In this document: piece by piece, positions 1 through 6,821 of the stretch
Layout: every line of letters begins with the position of its first letter
How positions within the stretch are numbered: the first letter of the stretch is position 1
From: Alphaproteobacteria bacterium
GTDB lineage: Bacteria; Pseudomonadota; Alphaproteobacteria; Sphingomonadales; Rhodothalassiaceae
Assembly: GCA_003694205.1 (NCBI GenBank)
Contig: RFKS01000013.1
Location: 1-19,354, forward strand
Length of the DNA: 19,354 nucleotides
Direction of reading: 5' to 3'
Notes under the pieces: generated by a model
What the model was told of the DNA's origin: nothing
The model's input: only the letters and a program-made list of their open reading frames with translations
Database searches by the model: none
Program-made: the position numbers and the translations under genes

Positions 1-648
1 ATCGAGCCCCTGGTCCAGGGAGCGGGCGGCATGCGCTTTTACGACCCCTGCGTGCTCGGCAGCGTTGCGCGGCTCGCTCGCGCGCACGGACTGTTGCTCA
101 TCGCCGACGAGATCTTCACCGGCTTCGGGCGTACCGGCAGCCTCTTTGCCTGTGAACAGGCGGGTGTCGTGCCCGACATCATGGCGCTGTCGAAGGCGCT
201 CACCGGCGGCATCGCACCGCTATCGGCCTGCCTTGCGCGCGCACATGTGTTCGACGCCTTTTTCGACGACGATCCCGAGAAGGCGCTGATGCACGGCCCC
301 ACGTACATGGCGCACGCGCTCGGCTGCGCCGCGGCCAACGCCTCGCTCGACCTGTTTGCGCGCGAGGACCGCCTCGCGCAGGTGGCCGCGATCGCGAGAC
401 AAATGGCCGAGGAACTGGCCCCCTGCCGCGACCTTCCCCTTGTGCGCGACGTGCGCGTCATGGGGGCGATCGGTGTCGTCGAACTGGAGCGGATGCCCGA
501 TCCCGAGGCCCTGCGCACCGCCTTTGTCGCACGTGGCGTGTGGATCCGCCCGCTCGGCCGGGTCGTCTATCTGACCCCCTCGCTCACCATCGCGCGCGAC
601 GAGCTCACGCTCCTCACCGGCGCCATCCGCGACGTGCTCGGCGGCTGA
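1..648 (+). CDS. bioA: Adenosylmethionine-8-amino-7-oxononanoate aminotransferase, C-terminal half (5' end outside window)
   Basis: PLP-dependent class III aminotransferase that converts 7-keto-8-aminopelargonate to 7,8-diaminopelargonate using S-adenosylmethionine as amino donor, in cytoplasmic biotin synthesis. The frame is open from base 1, giving 215 residues, about half of a usual BioA of roughly 430. The motif ADEIFTGFGRTG holds the Asp (fragment residue 36) that contacts the pyridine nitrogen. MALSKALTGG holds the Schiff-base Lys (residue 65). The 29-residue Asp-Lys spacing matches E. coli BioA (D245/K274). LMHGPTYMAHALGCAAANAS and the C-terminal RPLGRVVYLTP stretch are BioA-like and argue against other class III transaminases. 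It ends in TGA. Any other bio genes would lie upstream, outside the window. No clear terminator follows. Confidence 0.93.
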   Translation: MEPLVQGAGGMRFYDPCVLGSVARLARAHGLLLIADEIFTGFGRTGSLFACEQAGVVPDIMALSKALTGGIAPLSACLARAHVFDAFFDDDPEKALMHGPTYMAHALGCAAANASLDLFAREDRLAQVAAIARQMAEELAPCRDLPLVRDVRVMGAIGVVELERMPDPEALRTAFVARGVWIRPLGRVVYLTPSLTIARDELTLLTGAIRDVLGG

Positions 649-682
649 CTGTTTCCGCATTCCGAACAGAGAAATGCCGGGT

Positions 683-698
683 GACGGGCTTCCCCGTC
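683..698 (+). other. Small GC-rich hairpin after bioA
   Basis: GACGGG (683-688) and CCCGTC (693-698) can form a 6-bp stem around a CTTC loop, 34 bases after the bioA stop. No T-run follows, so it does not meet the usual description of an intrinsic terminator. It may be a weak or Rho-assisted 3' end, or chance in GC-rich DNA. Confidence 0.25.
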
Positions 699-777
699 CC
701 CCGCCCCGCGCCAATATCGAGAGGGATGGGTGGCGACATGGGGTCGCCGGCCTCACGGGAGGAACGGAGAAACGCTC

Positions 778-1377
778 ATGACCAAGGTCCTGATTCTCTA
801 TTACAGCATGTACGGCCACATCGAACGCATGGCCGAGGCGGTCGCCGAGGGCGCCCGCAGCGTTGACGGCGTCGAGGTCACGGTGAAACGTGTGCCCGAG
901 CTCCTGCCGCCCGAGGTTGCCGCGAAGGCCGGCGCCAAGATCGAGCAGGCGGCGCCGCTAGCGCGCCCTGACGAGCTTGGCGACTATGACGCGATCGTCA
1001 TCGGCACGCCGACGCGCTTTGGCAATATGGCGGCACAGATGCGCAATTTCCTCGATCAGACGGGCGGCCTGTGGATGAAGGGAGCGCTCATCGGCAAGGT
1101 CGGCAGTGTGTTCACGTCCACGGGCACGGGTGGCGGCAACGAGACCACCATCCTCTCCACCTGGCTCACGCTCGCCCATCACGGTATGGTGCTCGTGGGC
1201 GCGCCCTACAGCATCGAGGAACTGACCCGAATCGACGAGGTGCGCGGGGGGTCGCCCTATGGTGCGGGAACCCTTGCCGGCGCCGATGGCAGCCGCATGC
1301 CGAGCGATACCGAGCTCGCCATCGCCCGCGCCCAGGGTGCCCATGTGGCACGGATCGCCCGCAAGCTTCATGGCTGA
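778..1377 (+). CDS. wrbA: NAD(P)H:quinone oxidoreductase, WrbA family flavodoxin-like protein
   Basis: FMN-binding, tetrameric flavodoxin-fold enzyme that reduces quinones by two electrons with NAD(P)H, usually seen as protection against redox cycling in the cytoplasm. The product is 199 aa, the usual WrbA length. Residues 1-20 ([20 protein letters not shown]) form the first strand and the phosphate-binding loop. [20 protein letters not shown] and [14 protein letters not shown] are family-defining segments around the isoalloxazine ring. The ATG at 778 is chosen because GGAG lies 8 bases upstream (766-769) and translation from it starts right at the flavodoxin strand; an in-frame ATG at 730 would add 16 unconserved residues. 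It lies 129 bp after bioA on the same strand and could be co-transcribed or independent; no clear promoter is visible. Confidence 0.95.
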   Translation: MTKVLILYYSMYGHIERMAEAVAEGARSVDGVEVTVKRVPELLPPEVAAKAGAKIEQAAPLARPDELGDYDAIVIGTPTRFGNMAAQMRNFLDQTGGLWMKGALIGKVGSVFTSTGTGGGNETTILSTWLTLAHHGMVLVGAPYSIEELTRIDEVRGGSPYGAGTLAGADGSRMPSDTELAIARAQGAHVARIARKLHG

Positions 1378-1399
1378 GGCGATCGCTGGCAGGGAGCGA

Positions 1400-1420
1400 G
1401 GCCGCGCGCAGGCCGCGGCC
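1400..1420. terminator. GC stem-loop between convergent genes (possible bidirectional terminator)
   Basis: GGCCGCG (1400-1406) and CGCGGCC (1414-1420) form a perfect 7-bp stem with a 7-nt loop in the 69-bp gap between the wrbA stop and the end of the oppositely oriented gene at 1447. The position suits a shared 3' end, but neither side has a T-run, so an intrinsic terminator is not proven. Confidence 0.3.
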
Positions 1421-1446
1421 CGTGCGTATGGGCGGCGGTGCTCCGG

Positions 1447-1845
1447 TCAGCGACGGATCGCCGCTTCCTGGACAAGCACCCGCGCCTGACCGGAGCCCAG
1501 AATCCGGTCGGTCGTCGCCTGCAGGATGCGCGCGACGAGGGCAACGTCAACCGCCTTGCCCGGCGTCACGTAATACTGTGCCAGATCGGTGAGATTTGCG
1601 AGATAGGCCGCCTCGAGACGGGGCATCAGACGCTCCACCTCCGCCTGCCGCTCCTTGTTCTCAACCTCGAGAACGAGCTGCATGTCGAAGCGCCCCTGGA
1701 GCTGCACGCCGCGGACGATGGGCACGGACAGCGGCGCGATGCTGACATAGATCGGTGCCGGCTCCTTGGCCGCCCCCTCCTGTTCGGCTGCAAGGGCAGG
1801 AGAGGCAAGGACAAGGAGCAGCAGGACGGCGAGTCGAAAGTGCAT
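1447..1845 (-). CDS. Small exported protein resembling FliL-type proteins
   Basis: Product of 132 aa starting at ATG. Residues 1-19 form a clear Sec signal peptide (basic start, LLLLVLA core, ending in ASPALA), so the mature protein is about 113 aa and probably periplasmic. The body has the pattern of the FliL C-terminal domain: a strand-like VPIVRGVQLQGRFDMQLVLE stretch, a helix with LMPRLEAAYLANL, and a closing VLVQEAAIR. True FliL proteins keep an uncleaved N-terminal membrane anchor and sit among flagellar genes; neither is seen here. I therefore call it FliL-like only by pattern and assign no function. No strong Shine-Dalgarno precedes the ATG. Upstream lies a cluster of TTGC(A/G)A motifs that could control it. 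Confidence 0.75.
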   Translation of the reverse strand: MHFRLAVLLLLVLASPALAAEQEGAAKEPAPIYVSIAPLSVPIVRGVQLQGRFDMQLVLEVENKERQAEVERLMPRLEAAYLANLTDLAQYYVTPGKAVDVALVARILQATTDRILGSGQARVLVQEAAIRR

Positions 1846-1902
1846 GGCGGCAGCATCTTATGACGATATTTAAGATCGGGTAAGCGCCAAAGGGATCGCC
1901 CC

Positions 1903-1999
1903 TTGCGGATTTTTGCAAATTGCAACGCAGTTTGCGATCTTCTCGCAATGGGAAAACCACTCTTCCACCCTGAAAGCGCTGATTTCCGCCATTTTGCAA
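1903..1999. promoter_or_regulatory. Cluster of TTGC(A/G)A motifs, including an inverted pair
   Basis: TTGCAA occurs at 1913-1918, 1920-1925 and 1994-1999. TTGCGA (1932-1937) and TCGCAA (1943-1948) form a perfect inverted repeat with 5-bp spacing. TTTGCAAA (1912-1919) is itself palindromic. A TTGCGG lies at 1903. They fall 58 to 154 bp upstream of the minus-strand gene starting at 1845 and just before the putative plus-strand RNA, so a DNA-binding regulator serving either direction is possible. The regulator is not identified. Confidence 0.35.
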
Positions 2000-2021
2000 C
2001 TGGCACGGAATTTGATGGATA

Positions 2022-2166
2022 GGGGGTGACCAATTGAGTTGGGCTTTGCGGGTTCCGGCCGACAACTCGACCCCCATGGCGGGTTCCCGTGCTCACTCAG
2101 GGTCTTTGCGAAGCGTGCACCACCCTGGCCGGTCCGGCATCCCCATCCCGGACCGGCCATTTTTTT
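2022..2166 (+). ncRNA. Candidate small RNA ending at the orphan terminator
   Basis: The DNA between about 2022 and the terminator has self-complementary segments: GGGGGT (2022-2027) with ACCCCC (2070-2075), GAGTTG (2036-2041) with CAACTC (2063-2068), and GGC (2042-2044) with GCC (2058-2060). A perfect 12-bp terminator stem and a T-run follow. No plus-strand coding gene lies between wrbA and this terminator, and the next gene is on the other strand. The start is uncertain; TTGCAA at 1994-1999 with GGATAG at 2017-2022 (17-bp spacing) is only a weak promoter candidate. I compared it by eye with 6S RNA, 4.5S RNA and tmRNA and saw no match to their hallmark sequences. Confidence 0.3.
2126..2166 (+). 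terminator. Strong intrinsic terminator on the plus strand
   Basis: A perfect 12-bp stem (2126-2137 with 2148-2159; core GGCCGGTCCGG / CCGGACCGGCC) and a 10-nt loop CATCCCCATC are followed directly by seven Ts (2160-2166). This is the best intrinsic terminator in the window. On the minus strand the stem is followed by AGGGTGG, so it works only for plus-strand transcripts. Confidence 0.85.
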
Positions 2167-2181
2167 GCCCGCTGCGGGCTC

Positions 2182-2955
2182 TCAGTCAGAAAATGGCGCC
2201 AGCCGATCCGCCAGCCGGGCCAGCTCGTGGCGATTCGCACCCTTGCGGGCGGCGGCGAGAAGCAGCTCGGCCTGCCGCTTCATCTCCTTCTCGAGCGCCG
2301 TGCGGGAGGTGATGGTGGCAGCACGGGCGAGCTCCGCAAGCCCGCGTTCGCTCGACTCCTCATCCTCAAAGCGGAGCAGCAGGCGCCCGAACCCAGCGCG
2401 AATGACGAGATTGTCCGGTGCTTTCGCGAGCGCCGCCTCGAACGCCGCGATCGCCTTCCTCTTTCGCGCGCCGAAAAAGATGCGGGCGAAGAAGGCGCCG
2501 GCGCCGAGCACCGTGCGGCCGTGCCAGTAGCCGAGCGCCGCGAGTGCCAGCGGGTCGCCCGGTGCCAGGGCGAGCGCGCGCTCGACATGTCTCCGCGAAC
2601 GCTCGACATCGTTTGCCGAGCGGCGAAGCTGCGCGCGAAAGCCATAGGCCGCCGCCGCCTGAAGCTGTGTCTCGAGATGATCCGGGTCCCGTTCGAGCGC
2701 CTTTTCGACATCCCGGATCGCGAGATCGAGCAGGCGATCGCGGCGCCTCTTGTCCGCCGTCAGGCTGGCAGCGACGAGGGTCGACCGCGCGGCAAGGGCG
2801 AAGCCGGCGGCACTGTCGTCACAGCGTGCGAGTGCAGCCGCCGCCAGCCACCTGCCGTCGCGGAACTGTGCCTCGGCGGTATCGAGGACGGTCCTGCCCG
2901 CCAGACCGCCGGACAGGAAAAGCAAAGCGCAGAGCAGGAAGAGCGACCGTTTCAC
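2182..2955 (-). CDS. Exported tetratricopeptide-repeat protein
   Basis: Product of 257 aa starting at GTG. Residues 1-20 form a signal peptide (KRS followed by LFLLCALLFL and GGLAG), so the protein is probably periplasmic; there is no lipobox Cys. The rest is nearly all helical and Ala/Leu/Arg-rich, with TPR-like consensus pieces such as AIRDVEKALERDPDHLETQL (about residues 78-97), HVERALALAPGDPLALAALG and AIAAFEAALAKAPDNLVIRA. Between the second and third repeat sits an aromatic GAGAFFARIFFGARKRK insert. TPR proteins are scaffolds, and no partner can be named here. It lies 90 bp downstream of infC on the same strand, but a GC hairpin in the gap (3005-3042) may separate them. The Shine-Dalgarno is weak, and no promoter is obvious. 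Confidence 0.8.
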   Translation of the reverse strand: MKRSLFLLCALLFLSGGLAGRTVLDTAEAQFRDGRWLAAAALARCDDSAAGFALAARSTLVAASLTADKRRRDRLLDLAIRDVEKALERDPDHLETQLQAAAAYGFRAQLRRSANDVERSRRHVERALALAPGDPLALAALGYWHGRTVLGAGAFFARIFFGARKRKAIAAFEAALAKAPDNLVIRAGFGRLLLRFEDEESSERGLAELARAATITSRTALEKEMKRQAELLLAAARKGANRHELARLADRLAPFSD

Positions 2956-3004
2956 CGCCGCAGGATACAGGATTGCGCATACGTGCGCACCATGCCGCGC
3001 CGGC

Positions 3005-3042
3005 GCAGGAGGGGGGAGCCGGCCTCCCGGCTCGCCGCCTGC
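3005..3042 (-). terminator. Nested GC hairpin after infC
   Basis: GAGCCGG (3016-3022) and CCGGCTC (3027-3033) form a 7-bp stem with a 4-nt loop, nested in a second pair GCAGG (3005-3009) / CCTGC (3038-3042), starting 3 bases after the infC stop. On the minus strand it is followed by a C-rich tract rather than Ts, so it may attenuate or stabilise the infC 3' end rather than act as a classic terminator. Confidence 0.4.
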
Positions 3043-3045
3043 GGA

Positions 3046-3585
3046 CTATTTCGGTACCAGCACCATGGTCATCTGACGCCCTTCGAGACGCGGATGCGAT
3101 TCCACCTTGGCGATCTCGGCCATATCGCCCTCGACGCGTTTGAGCAGCTCGAGGCCGAGCTCCTGATGGGCCATCTCGCGGCCGCGAAAACGCAGGGTCA
3201 CCTTGACCTTGTCACCGGCCTCGATGAAGCGCGTCATCGCCTTCATCTTGGTCTCATAGTCGTGGGTGTCGATGTTCGGACGCATCTTGATTTCCTTGAC
3301 GTCCTGCGTCTTCTGCTTTTTCTTCGCCGCGCTCGCCTTCTTCTGCAGCTCGTACTTGTACTTACCGAAATCGAGCACCTTGCAGACAGGCGGATCGGAA
3401 TTGGGGGAAATCTCGACCAGATCGAGCCCGATCTGCTCGGCAACCCTGAGCGCGGTTTCGATATCGACGACCCCGTGATTGTCGCCGTCGGGACCGATCA
3501 GGCGCACCTTCGGCACCTTGATCCGGTCATTGATCCGCGGGCCGGTCGGTTTCGGCGGCGGACCCATCATACGACCTCTACGTAT
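3046..3585 (-). CDS. infC: Translation initiation factor IF-3, probable AUA start
   Basis: IF-3 binds the 30S subunit, prevents premature 50S joining and checks start-codon and initiator-tRNA pairing. From the ATA at 3585 the product is 179 aa, close to E. coli IF-3 (180 aa). The N domain contains [10 protein letters not shown] and [21 protein letters not shown] Lys-rich linker ([20 protein letters not shown]) leads to the C domain with [20 protein letters not shown] and [14 protein letters not shown]. The start is inferred: AGGAGG (3598-3593) lies 7 bases before ATA, whereas the first in-frame ATG (3570) is 22 bases past that motif and has only a weak AGAGG nearby. The resulting (M)[10 protein letters not shown] start resembles the RR-type N-termini I recall for alphaproteobacterial IF-3. 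E. coli infC uses AUU, which permits IF-3 autoregulation. It lies 150 bp after thrS; rpmI and rplT do not follow. Confidence 0.93.
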   Translation of the reverse strand: MRRGRMMGPPPKPTGPRINDRIKVPKVRLIGPDGDNHGVVDIETALRVAEQIGLDLVEISPNSDPPVCKVLDFGKYKYELQKKASAAKKKQKTQDVKEIKMRPNIDTHDYETKMKAMTRFIEAGDKVKVTLRFRGREMAHQELGLELLKRVEGDMAEIAKVESHPRLEGRQMTMVLVPK

Positions 3586-3598
3586 GAGCTTTCCTCCT
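3583..3598 (-). promoter_or_regulatory. infC ribosome binding site and AUA start codon
   Basis: Reading the minus strand: AGGAGG (3598-3593), spacer AAAGCTC (3592-3586), then ATA (3585-3583). Both the match to the anti-Shine-Dalgarno and the 7-nt spacing are near ideal, and no ATG, GTG or TTG occurs in frame at this distance. This decides the start in favour of a rare codon. Confidence 0.65.
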
Positions 3599-3619
3599 TT
3601 CGCTTGGGGACACAAACGC

Positions 3620-3643
3620 CCGCCATTGCCGGAGCAATGACGG
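3620..3643 (-). promoter_or_regulatory. Leader hairpin upstream of infC with UNCG-type tetraloop
   Basis: On the minus strand CCGTCATTGC (3643-3634), TCCG loop (3633-3630) and GCAATGGCGG (3629-3620) form a 10-bp stem with a single U-G wobble, closed by C(UCCG)G, a stable UNCG tetraloop class. It ends 21 bases before the infC Shine-Dalgarno. A T-run lies before the stem rather than after it, so it is not a minus-strand terminator. A role in mRNA stability or translational control of infC is inference. Confidence 0.45.
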
Positions 3644-3735
3644 AAAAACGCCATCAGCTATAGCGGATAGCAATGAAAATGGCGAGTGGCGGCGCTGCAA
3701 CACCCGCTTCCAAATCGCAACTCCCGATCGGGCGA

Positions 3736-5691
3736 TCATTGCGGCATGCGCGCGTCATCCTGCAGCGCGGCGACCGCCTCGGACAGCGCCATCACCTGCT
3801 GCTCGCGGCCGCCGAGCCGGCGGATCGCGACCGTGTTTTCCTCGGCCTCGCGGCGGCCGACGACGAAGAGCACGGGCACCTTGGCAAGGCTGTGCTCGCG
3901 CACCTTGTAGCCGATCTTCTCGTTCCTGAGATCGGTCGCGACGCGCAGGCCGGCACCTTCAAGCGCGGCGGCAACCTCGCCGGCATAGGCGTCGGCATCC
4001 GAGGTGATGGTCGCCACCACCACCTGCACCGGCGCGAGCCAAAGCGGCAGGCGTCCGGCATAATGCTCGATCAGCACGCCGATGAAGCGTTCGAACGAGC
4101 CCAGGATCGCCCGGTGAATCATCACCGGGCGGTGGCGCTCGCCGTCCTCGCCGACATAGGTTGCATCGAGCCGCTCGGGCAGATTGAAATCGGCCTGGAA
4201 GGTGGCGCACTGCCATTCGCGCCCGATGGCATCGGTGAGCACGAAATCGATCTTCGGGCCGTAGAAGGCGCCCTCCCCGGGGTCCACCTCATAATCGAGA
4301 CCGACATGGCGGATCGCCGCCTCGAGCGCCGCTTCGGCGCGGTCCCAGGTCTCGTCGGCACCGACCCGCACCGCGGGCCGGGTCGAGAAGCGTACCTTGA
4401 CGTCTTCGAAGCCGAAATCGCGATAGACCGATTGCAGAAGAGAACAGAAGCGCGCGGTCTCGTCGGTGATCTGATCCTCGCGGCAGAAGATATGGGCGTC
4501 GTCCTGCACGAAGGCGCGCACCCGCATCAGACCATGCAACGCGCCGGAGGGCTCATAGCGGTGGCAGGAACCGAATTCGGCGAGTCTCAGCGGCAGGTCG
4601 CGATAGGACTTGAGCCCCTGCTTGTAGACCTGCACGTGGCAGGGACAATTCATCGGCTTGAGCGCAAGAACGCGGTCTTCCTGCTCGACCTCGGCGATGA
4701 ACATGTTCTCGCGGTACTTGTCCCAGTGCCCGGACTGCTCCCAGAAGCGCCGGTCCATGAGCTGTGGCGTGCGGATCTCCTGATAGCCGCCCTCCCGCTG
4801 GCGCCGGCGCATATAGTCCTGGACGATGCGATAGATGACCCATCCCTTGGGGTGCCAGAAGACCTGCCCCGCCGCCTCTTCCTGGAAGTGGAAGAGCTCC
4901 ATCTCCCGCCCGAGACGACGATGGTCGCGCCGCTCGGCCTCCTCGAGGCGGTGGAGATAGGCCTTGAGCTCCTTCTCGTCGCGCCAGGCGGTGCCGTAGA
5001 TGCGCTGCAGCATGGGATTGCGATGATCGCCGCGCCAGTAGGCACCGGCCACCTTCATCAGCTTGAAGGCGTGGCCGACATATTTCGAGGACGGCATGTG
5101 CGGGCCGCGGCAGAGGTCGAGCCATCCCTCGCCATGGCGATAGATCGAGATCTCCTCGTCTTCGGGCAGATCCTCGATGATCTCGGCCTTGTAGGCCTCG
5201 CCGATGGAGCGGAAATAGCGGATCGCCTCGCCCCGCTCCCAGACCTCGCGGCGGATCGGTTCGTCACGATCGACGATCTCGTGCATGCGTGCCTCGATCT
5301 TCGTCAGATCCTCGGGCGTGAAGGGCTCCTCGCGCGCGAAGTCGTAATAAAAACCGTCGGCGATCACCGGCCCGATGGTCACCTGCGTGCCGGGGTAGAG
5401 TTCCTGCACGGCCTCGGCGAGAATGTGGGCGCAGTCGTGGCGGATGAGCTCGAGCGCGTCGGCCGCGTCGCGGCGGGTGACGATGGCGACCTCGGCGTCC
5501 GCGTCGATCAGCCGGTCGAGGTCGCGCAGCGCGCCGTTCACCCGCACGGCGAGCGCCGCCTTGGCGAGACCCGGACCGATATCGGCGGCGATCTCGGCGC
5601 CGGTGACCGGATGATCATAGCGGCGCGTGCTGCCGTCGGGCAGGGTGATCGTCACCATGCGCGCACGCCGCTCCGGTGCGGGGCTATCCAT
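3736..5691 (-). CDS. thrS: Threonine--tRNA ligase
   Basis: Class II aminoacyl-tRNA synthetase that charges tRNA-Thr in the cytoplasm, 651 aa. In order: TGS domain (about 12-73); editing domain with HDCAH (H85, H89) and LDLCRGPH (C194), at spacings identical to H73/H77/C182 of E. coli, so proofreading of Ser-tRNA-Thr looks intact; catalytic core with motif 2 ([20 protein letters not shown]) and motif 3 ([14 protein letters not shown]); zinc ligands C349, H400 and H526, spaced exactly as E. coli C334/H385/H511; and the C-terminal anticodon-binding domain. One small oddity is NCPCH, where many family members have NCPGH. The ATG at 5691 is chosen because GGAG lies 8 bases upstream; starts at 5658 (ATG) or 5709 (GTG) have poorer sites. 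infC follows on the same strand, probably co-transcribed at least in part. Confidence 0.97.
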   Translation of the reverse strand: MDSPAPERRARMVTITLPDGSTRRYDHPVTGAEIAADIGPGLAKAALAVRVNGALRDLDRLIDADAEVAIVTRRDAADALELIRHDCAHILAEAVQELYPGTQVTIGPVIADGFYYDFAREEPFTPEDLTKIEARMHEIVDRDEPIRREVWERGEAIRYFRSIGEAYKAEIIEDLPEDEEISIYRHGEGWLDLCRGPHMPSSKYVGHAFKLMKVAGAYWRGDHRNPMLQRIYGTAWRDEKELKAYLHRLEEAERRDHRRLGREMELFHFQEEAAGQVFWHPKGWVIYRIVQDYMRRRQREGGYQEIRTPQLMDRRFWEQSGHWDKYRENMFIAEVEQEDRVLALKPMNCPCHVQVYKQGLKSYRDLPLRLAEFGSCHRYEPSGALHGLMRVRAFVQDDAHIFCREDQITDETARFCSLLQSVYRDFGFEDVKVRFSTRPAVRVGADETWDRAEAALEAAIRHVGLDYEVDPGEGAFYGPKIDFVLTDAIGREWQCATFQADFNLPERLDATYVGEDGERHRPVMIHRAILGSFERFIGVLIEHYAGRLPLWLAPVQVVVATITSDADAYAGEVAAALEGAGLRVATDLRNEKIGYKVREHSLAKVPVLFVVGRREAEENTVAIRRLGGREQQVMALSEAVAALQDDARMPQ

Positions 5692-5843
5692 GGCACAGGC
5701 TCCGGGCACGGAAGCGCCGCGCGGATTTCGGATCGGGACGCAAGGGCATCAGGACGGGGAGCGGCGGTCCGGCGCAGGGACACCGGGAAACCGGGGCATT
5801 CGGCGGGAATGACGACAAGCCTGCATCGGATCGCTCGTGCTTC

Positions 5844-5872
5844 ATATCAAACTCGCGCCTTCTCTATGTCAC
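5844..5872 (-). promoter_or_regulatory. Possible thrS promoter
   Basis: On the minus strand GTGACA (5872-5867) matches TTGACA at 5 of 6 bases and TGATAT (5849-5844) matches TATAAT at 3 of 6, with 17-bp spacing. A start near 5837 would give a leader of about 145 nt before thrS. I see no convincing T-box-like or attenuator structure in that leader. Confidence 0.3.
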
Positions 5873-5985
5873 TTCCGGCCCCCGTGCAAGAGGGGCGCAG
5901 TCTGCGCGCCGTGTGTTCCGCTTGACCTCAGCTTGGCCGGGGTCGAGCATGGCGGCTGCCCATCCTTCGGCGAAAAAGGATCGAC

Positions 5986-6750
5986 ATGGCCAAACCGTCA
6001 TTTCTCGACACCTCGCATGGCGCCCGGATCGCCTATCACCGCACGCCCGGAAGCAGCCCGGGGATCATCTTCCTCGGCGGCTTCCGCTCCGACATGACCG
6101 GGACCAAGGCGACACGGCTCGCGGCCTGGGCCGAGGCTCACGGGCAGGCCTTTCTGCGCTTCGACTATTCCGGCCACGGCGCCTCCTCGGGACGCTTCGA
6201 GGACGGTGCCATCGGCGACTGGCTCGCCGACGCGCTGGCGGTGCCGGACCACCTCGCGCAAGGCCCGCGGGTCCTCGTCGGCAGCTCGATGGGTGGCTGG
6301 ATCGCGCTGCTTGCCGCGCGGAAAAGGCCCCGGCGCATCGCCGGCCTCGTCCTCATCGCGCCGGCGCCCGACTTCACCGAACGCCTGATGTGGGATATCC
6401 TTCCCCCGGACAACCGACGCGAGATTCTCGAAAAGGGGTTCTGCGAGCGGCCAAGCGCCTATGACAACGAGCCCGACATCATCACCCGCCGCCTGATCGA
6501 GGACGGTCGCCATCATCTCCTTCTCGACGGGCCGGTCGCGGTCACCTGTCCGGTGCGCATCCTCCATGGTATGGCCGACGCCGACGTTCCCTGGCGGCTG
6601 TCCATCGAGCTCGTTGAGAAGCTGGCAAGCCACGACGTCGAGCTGACGCTCGTGAAGGACGGCGATCACCGGCTGTCCGGCGAGGCCGATCTCGCGCGCC
6701 TCGAACGCACGCTGGATACCCTGTTCGCCGGCCCGGGTGCGGCGGAATAG
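5986..6750 (+). CDS. Alpha/beta hydrolase, ABHD10-like serine esterase/thioesterase
   Basis: Cytoplasmic alpha/beta-hydrolase fold protein of 254 aa with no signal peptide. The catalytic triad can be read directly: nucleophile S101 in GSSMGG, D198 in HGMADADVP and H228 in GDHRLS. FLGGFRSDMTGTKA (about 29-42) supplies the oxyanion-hole loop, and FDYSGHGASSG is a typical conserved turn. The combination GFRSDMTG / FDYSGHGxSSG / GSSMGGW / GDHRLS resembles mitochondrial ABHD10 and its bacterial relatives, which act on acyl thioesters or acyl glucuronides; the true substrate is unknown. The ATG at 5986 has AAGGA 5 bases upstream. It lies divergently from thrS, with 294 bp between the starts and no other gene there. 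A TTGACC at 5922-5927 is the only -35-like hexamer, with a poor -10. Confidence 0.88.
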   Translation: MAKPSFLDTSHGARIAYHRTPGSSPGIIFLGGFRSDMTGTKATRLAAWAEAHGQAFLRFDYSGHGASSGRFEDGAIGDWLADALAVPDHLAQGPRVLVGSSMGGWIALLAARKRPRRIAGLVLIAPAPDFTERLMWDILPPDNRREILEKGFCERPSAYDNEPDIITRRLIEDGRHHLLLDGPVAVTCPVRILHGMADADVPWRLSIELVEKLASHDVELTLVKDGDHRLSGEADLARLERTLDTLFAGPGAAE

Positions 6751-6821
6751 CGCTTTCGCGCGTCGGGCGAGCCGGCTAGACTTGGCCCGAGGCAAGGGCA
6801 AGAGAAAAGGGGGAAACGATC

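Larger units (their letters stand above)
1846..2181. other. 336-bp gene-free region
   Basis: No convincing protein gene is present. The only ATG-started frame of note on the plus strand (1948-2022, 24 codons) has no ribosome binding site. The region holds a motif cluster (1903-1999), a potential long-range RNA stem (2022-2075) and a strong plus-strand terminator (2126-2166). Base composition is lower in G+C between about 1860 and 2020 than in the flanking genes, as expected of a promoter region. Confidence 0.7.

Noticed and set aside
1948..2022. 24-codon plus-strand ORF in the intergenic region
   Set aside because: There is no ribosome binding site, it overlaps the TTGCGA inverted repeat, and nothing supports translation.
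2022..2166. 6S RNA, 4.5S RNA or permuted tmRNA as identity of the candidate RNA
   Set aside because: No GGAAGCAGCC-type 4.5S loop, no tag-peptide coding sequence or tRNA-like acceptor, and no extended symmetrical 6S-type hairpin can be seen.
2089..3663. 524-codon open frame on the plus strand spanning the TPR gene and infC
   Set aside because: It runs antisense across two real genes, contains the plus-strand terminator at its beginning, and its translation is Arg/Leu-rich with no recognisable family.
3673..5925. 750-codon open frame on the plus strand opposite thrS
   Set aside because: It is exactly antisense to thrS, which has every catalytic, editing and zinc residue. Long antisense frames arise from strong G/C third-position bias, and the translation is low-complexity without any domain.
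5676..6464. 262-codon plus-strand frame across the thrS upstream region into the hydrolase gene
   Set aside because: It overlaps the 5' end of thrS and the hydrolase gene out of frame; the hydrolase has its own Shine-Dalgarno and complete catalytic triad.
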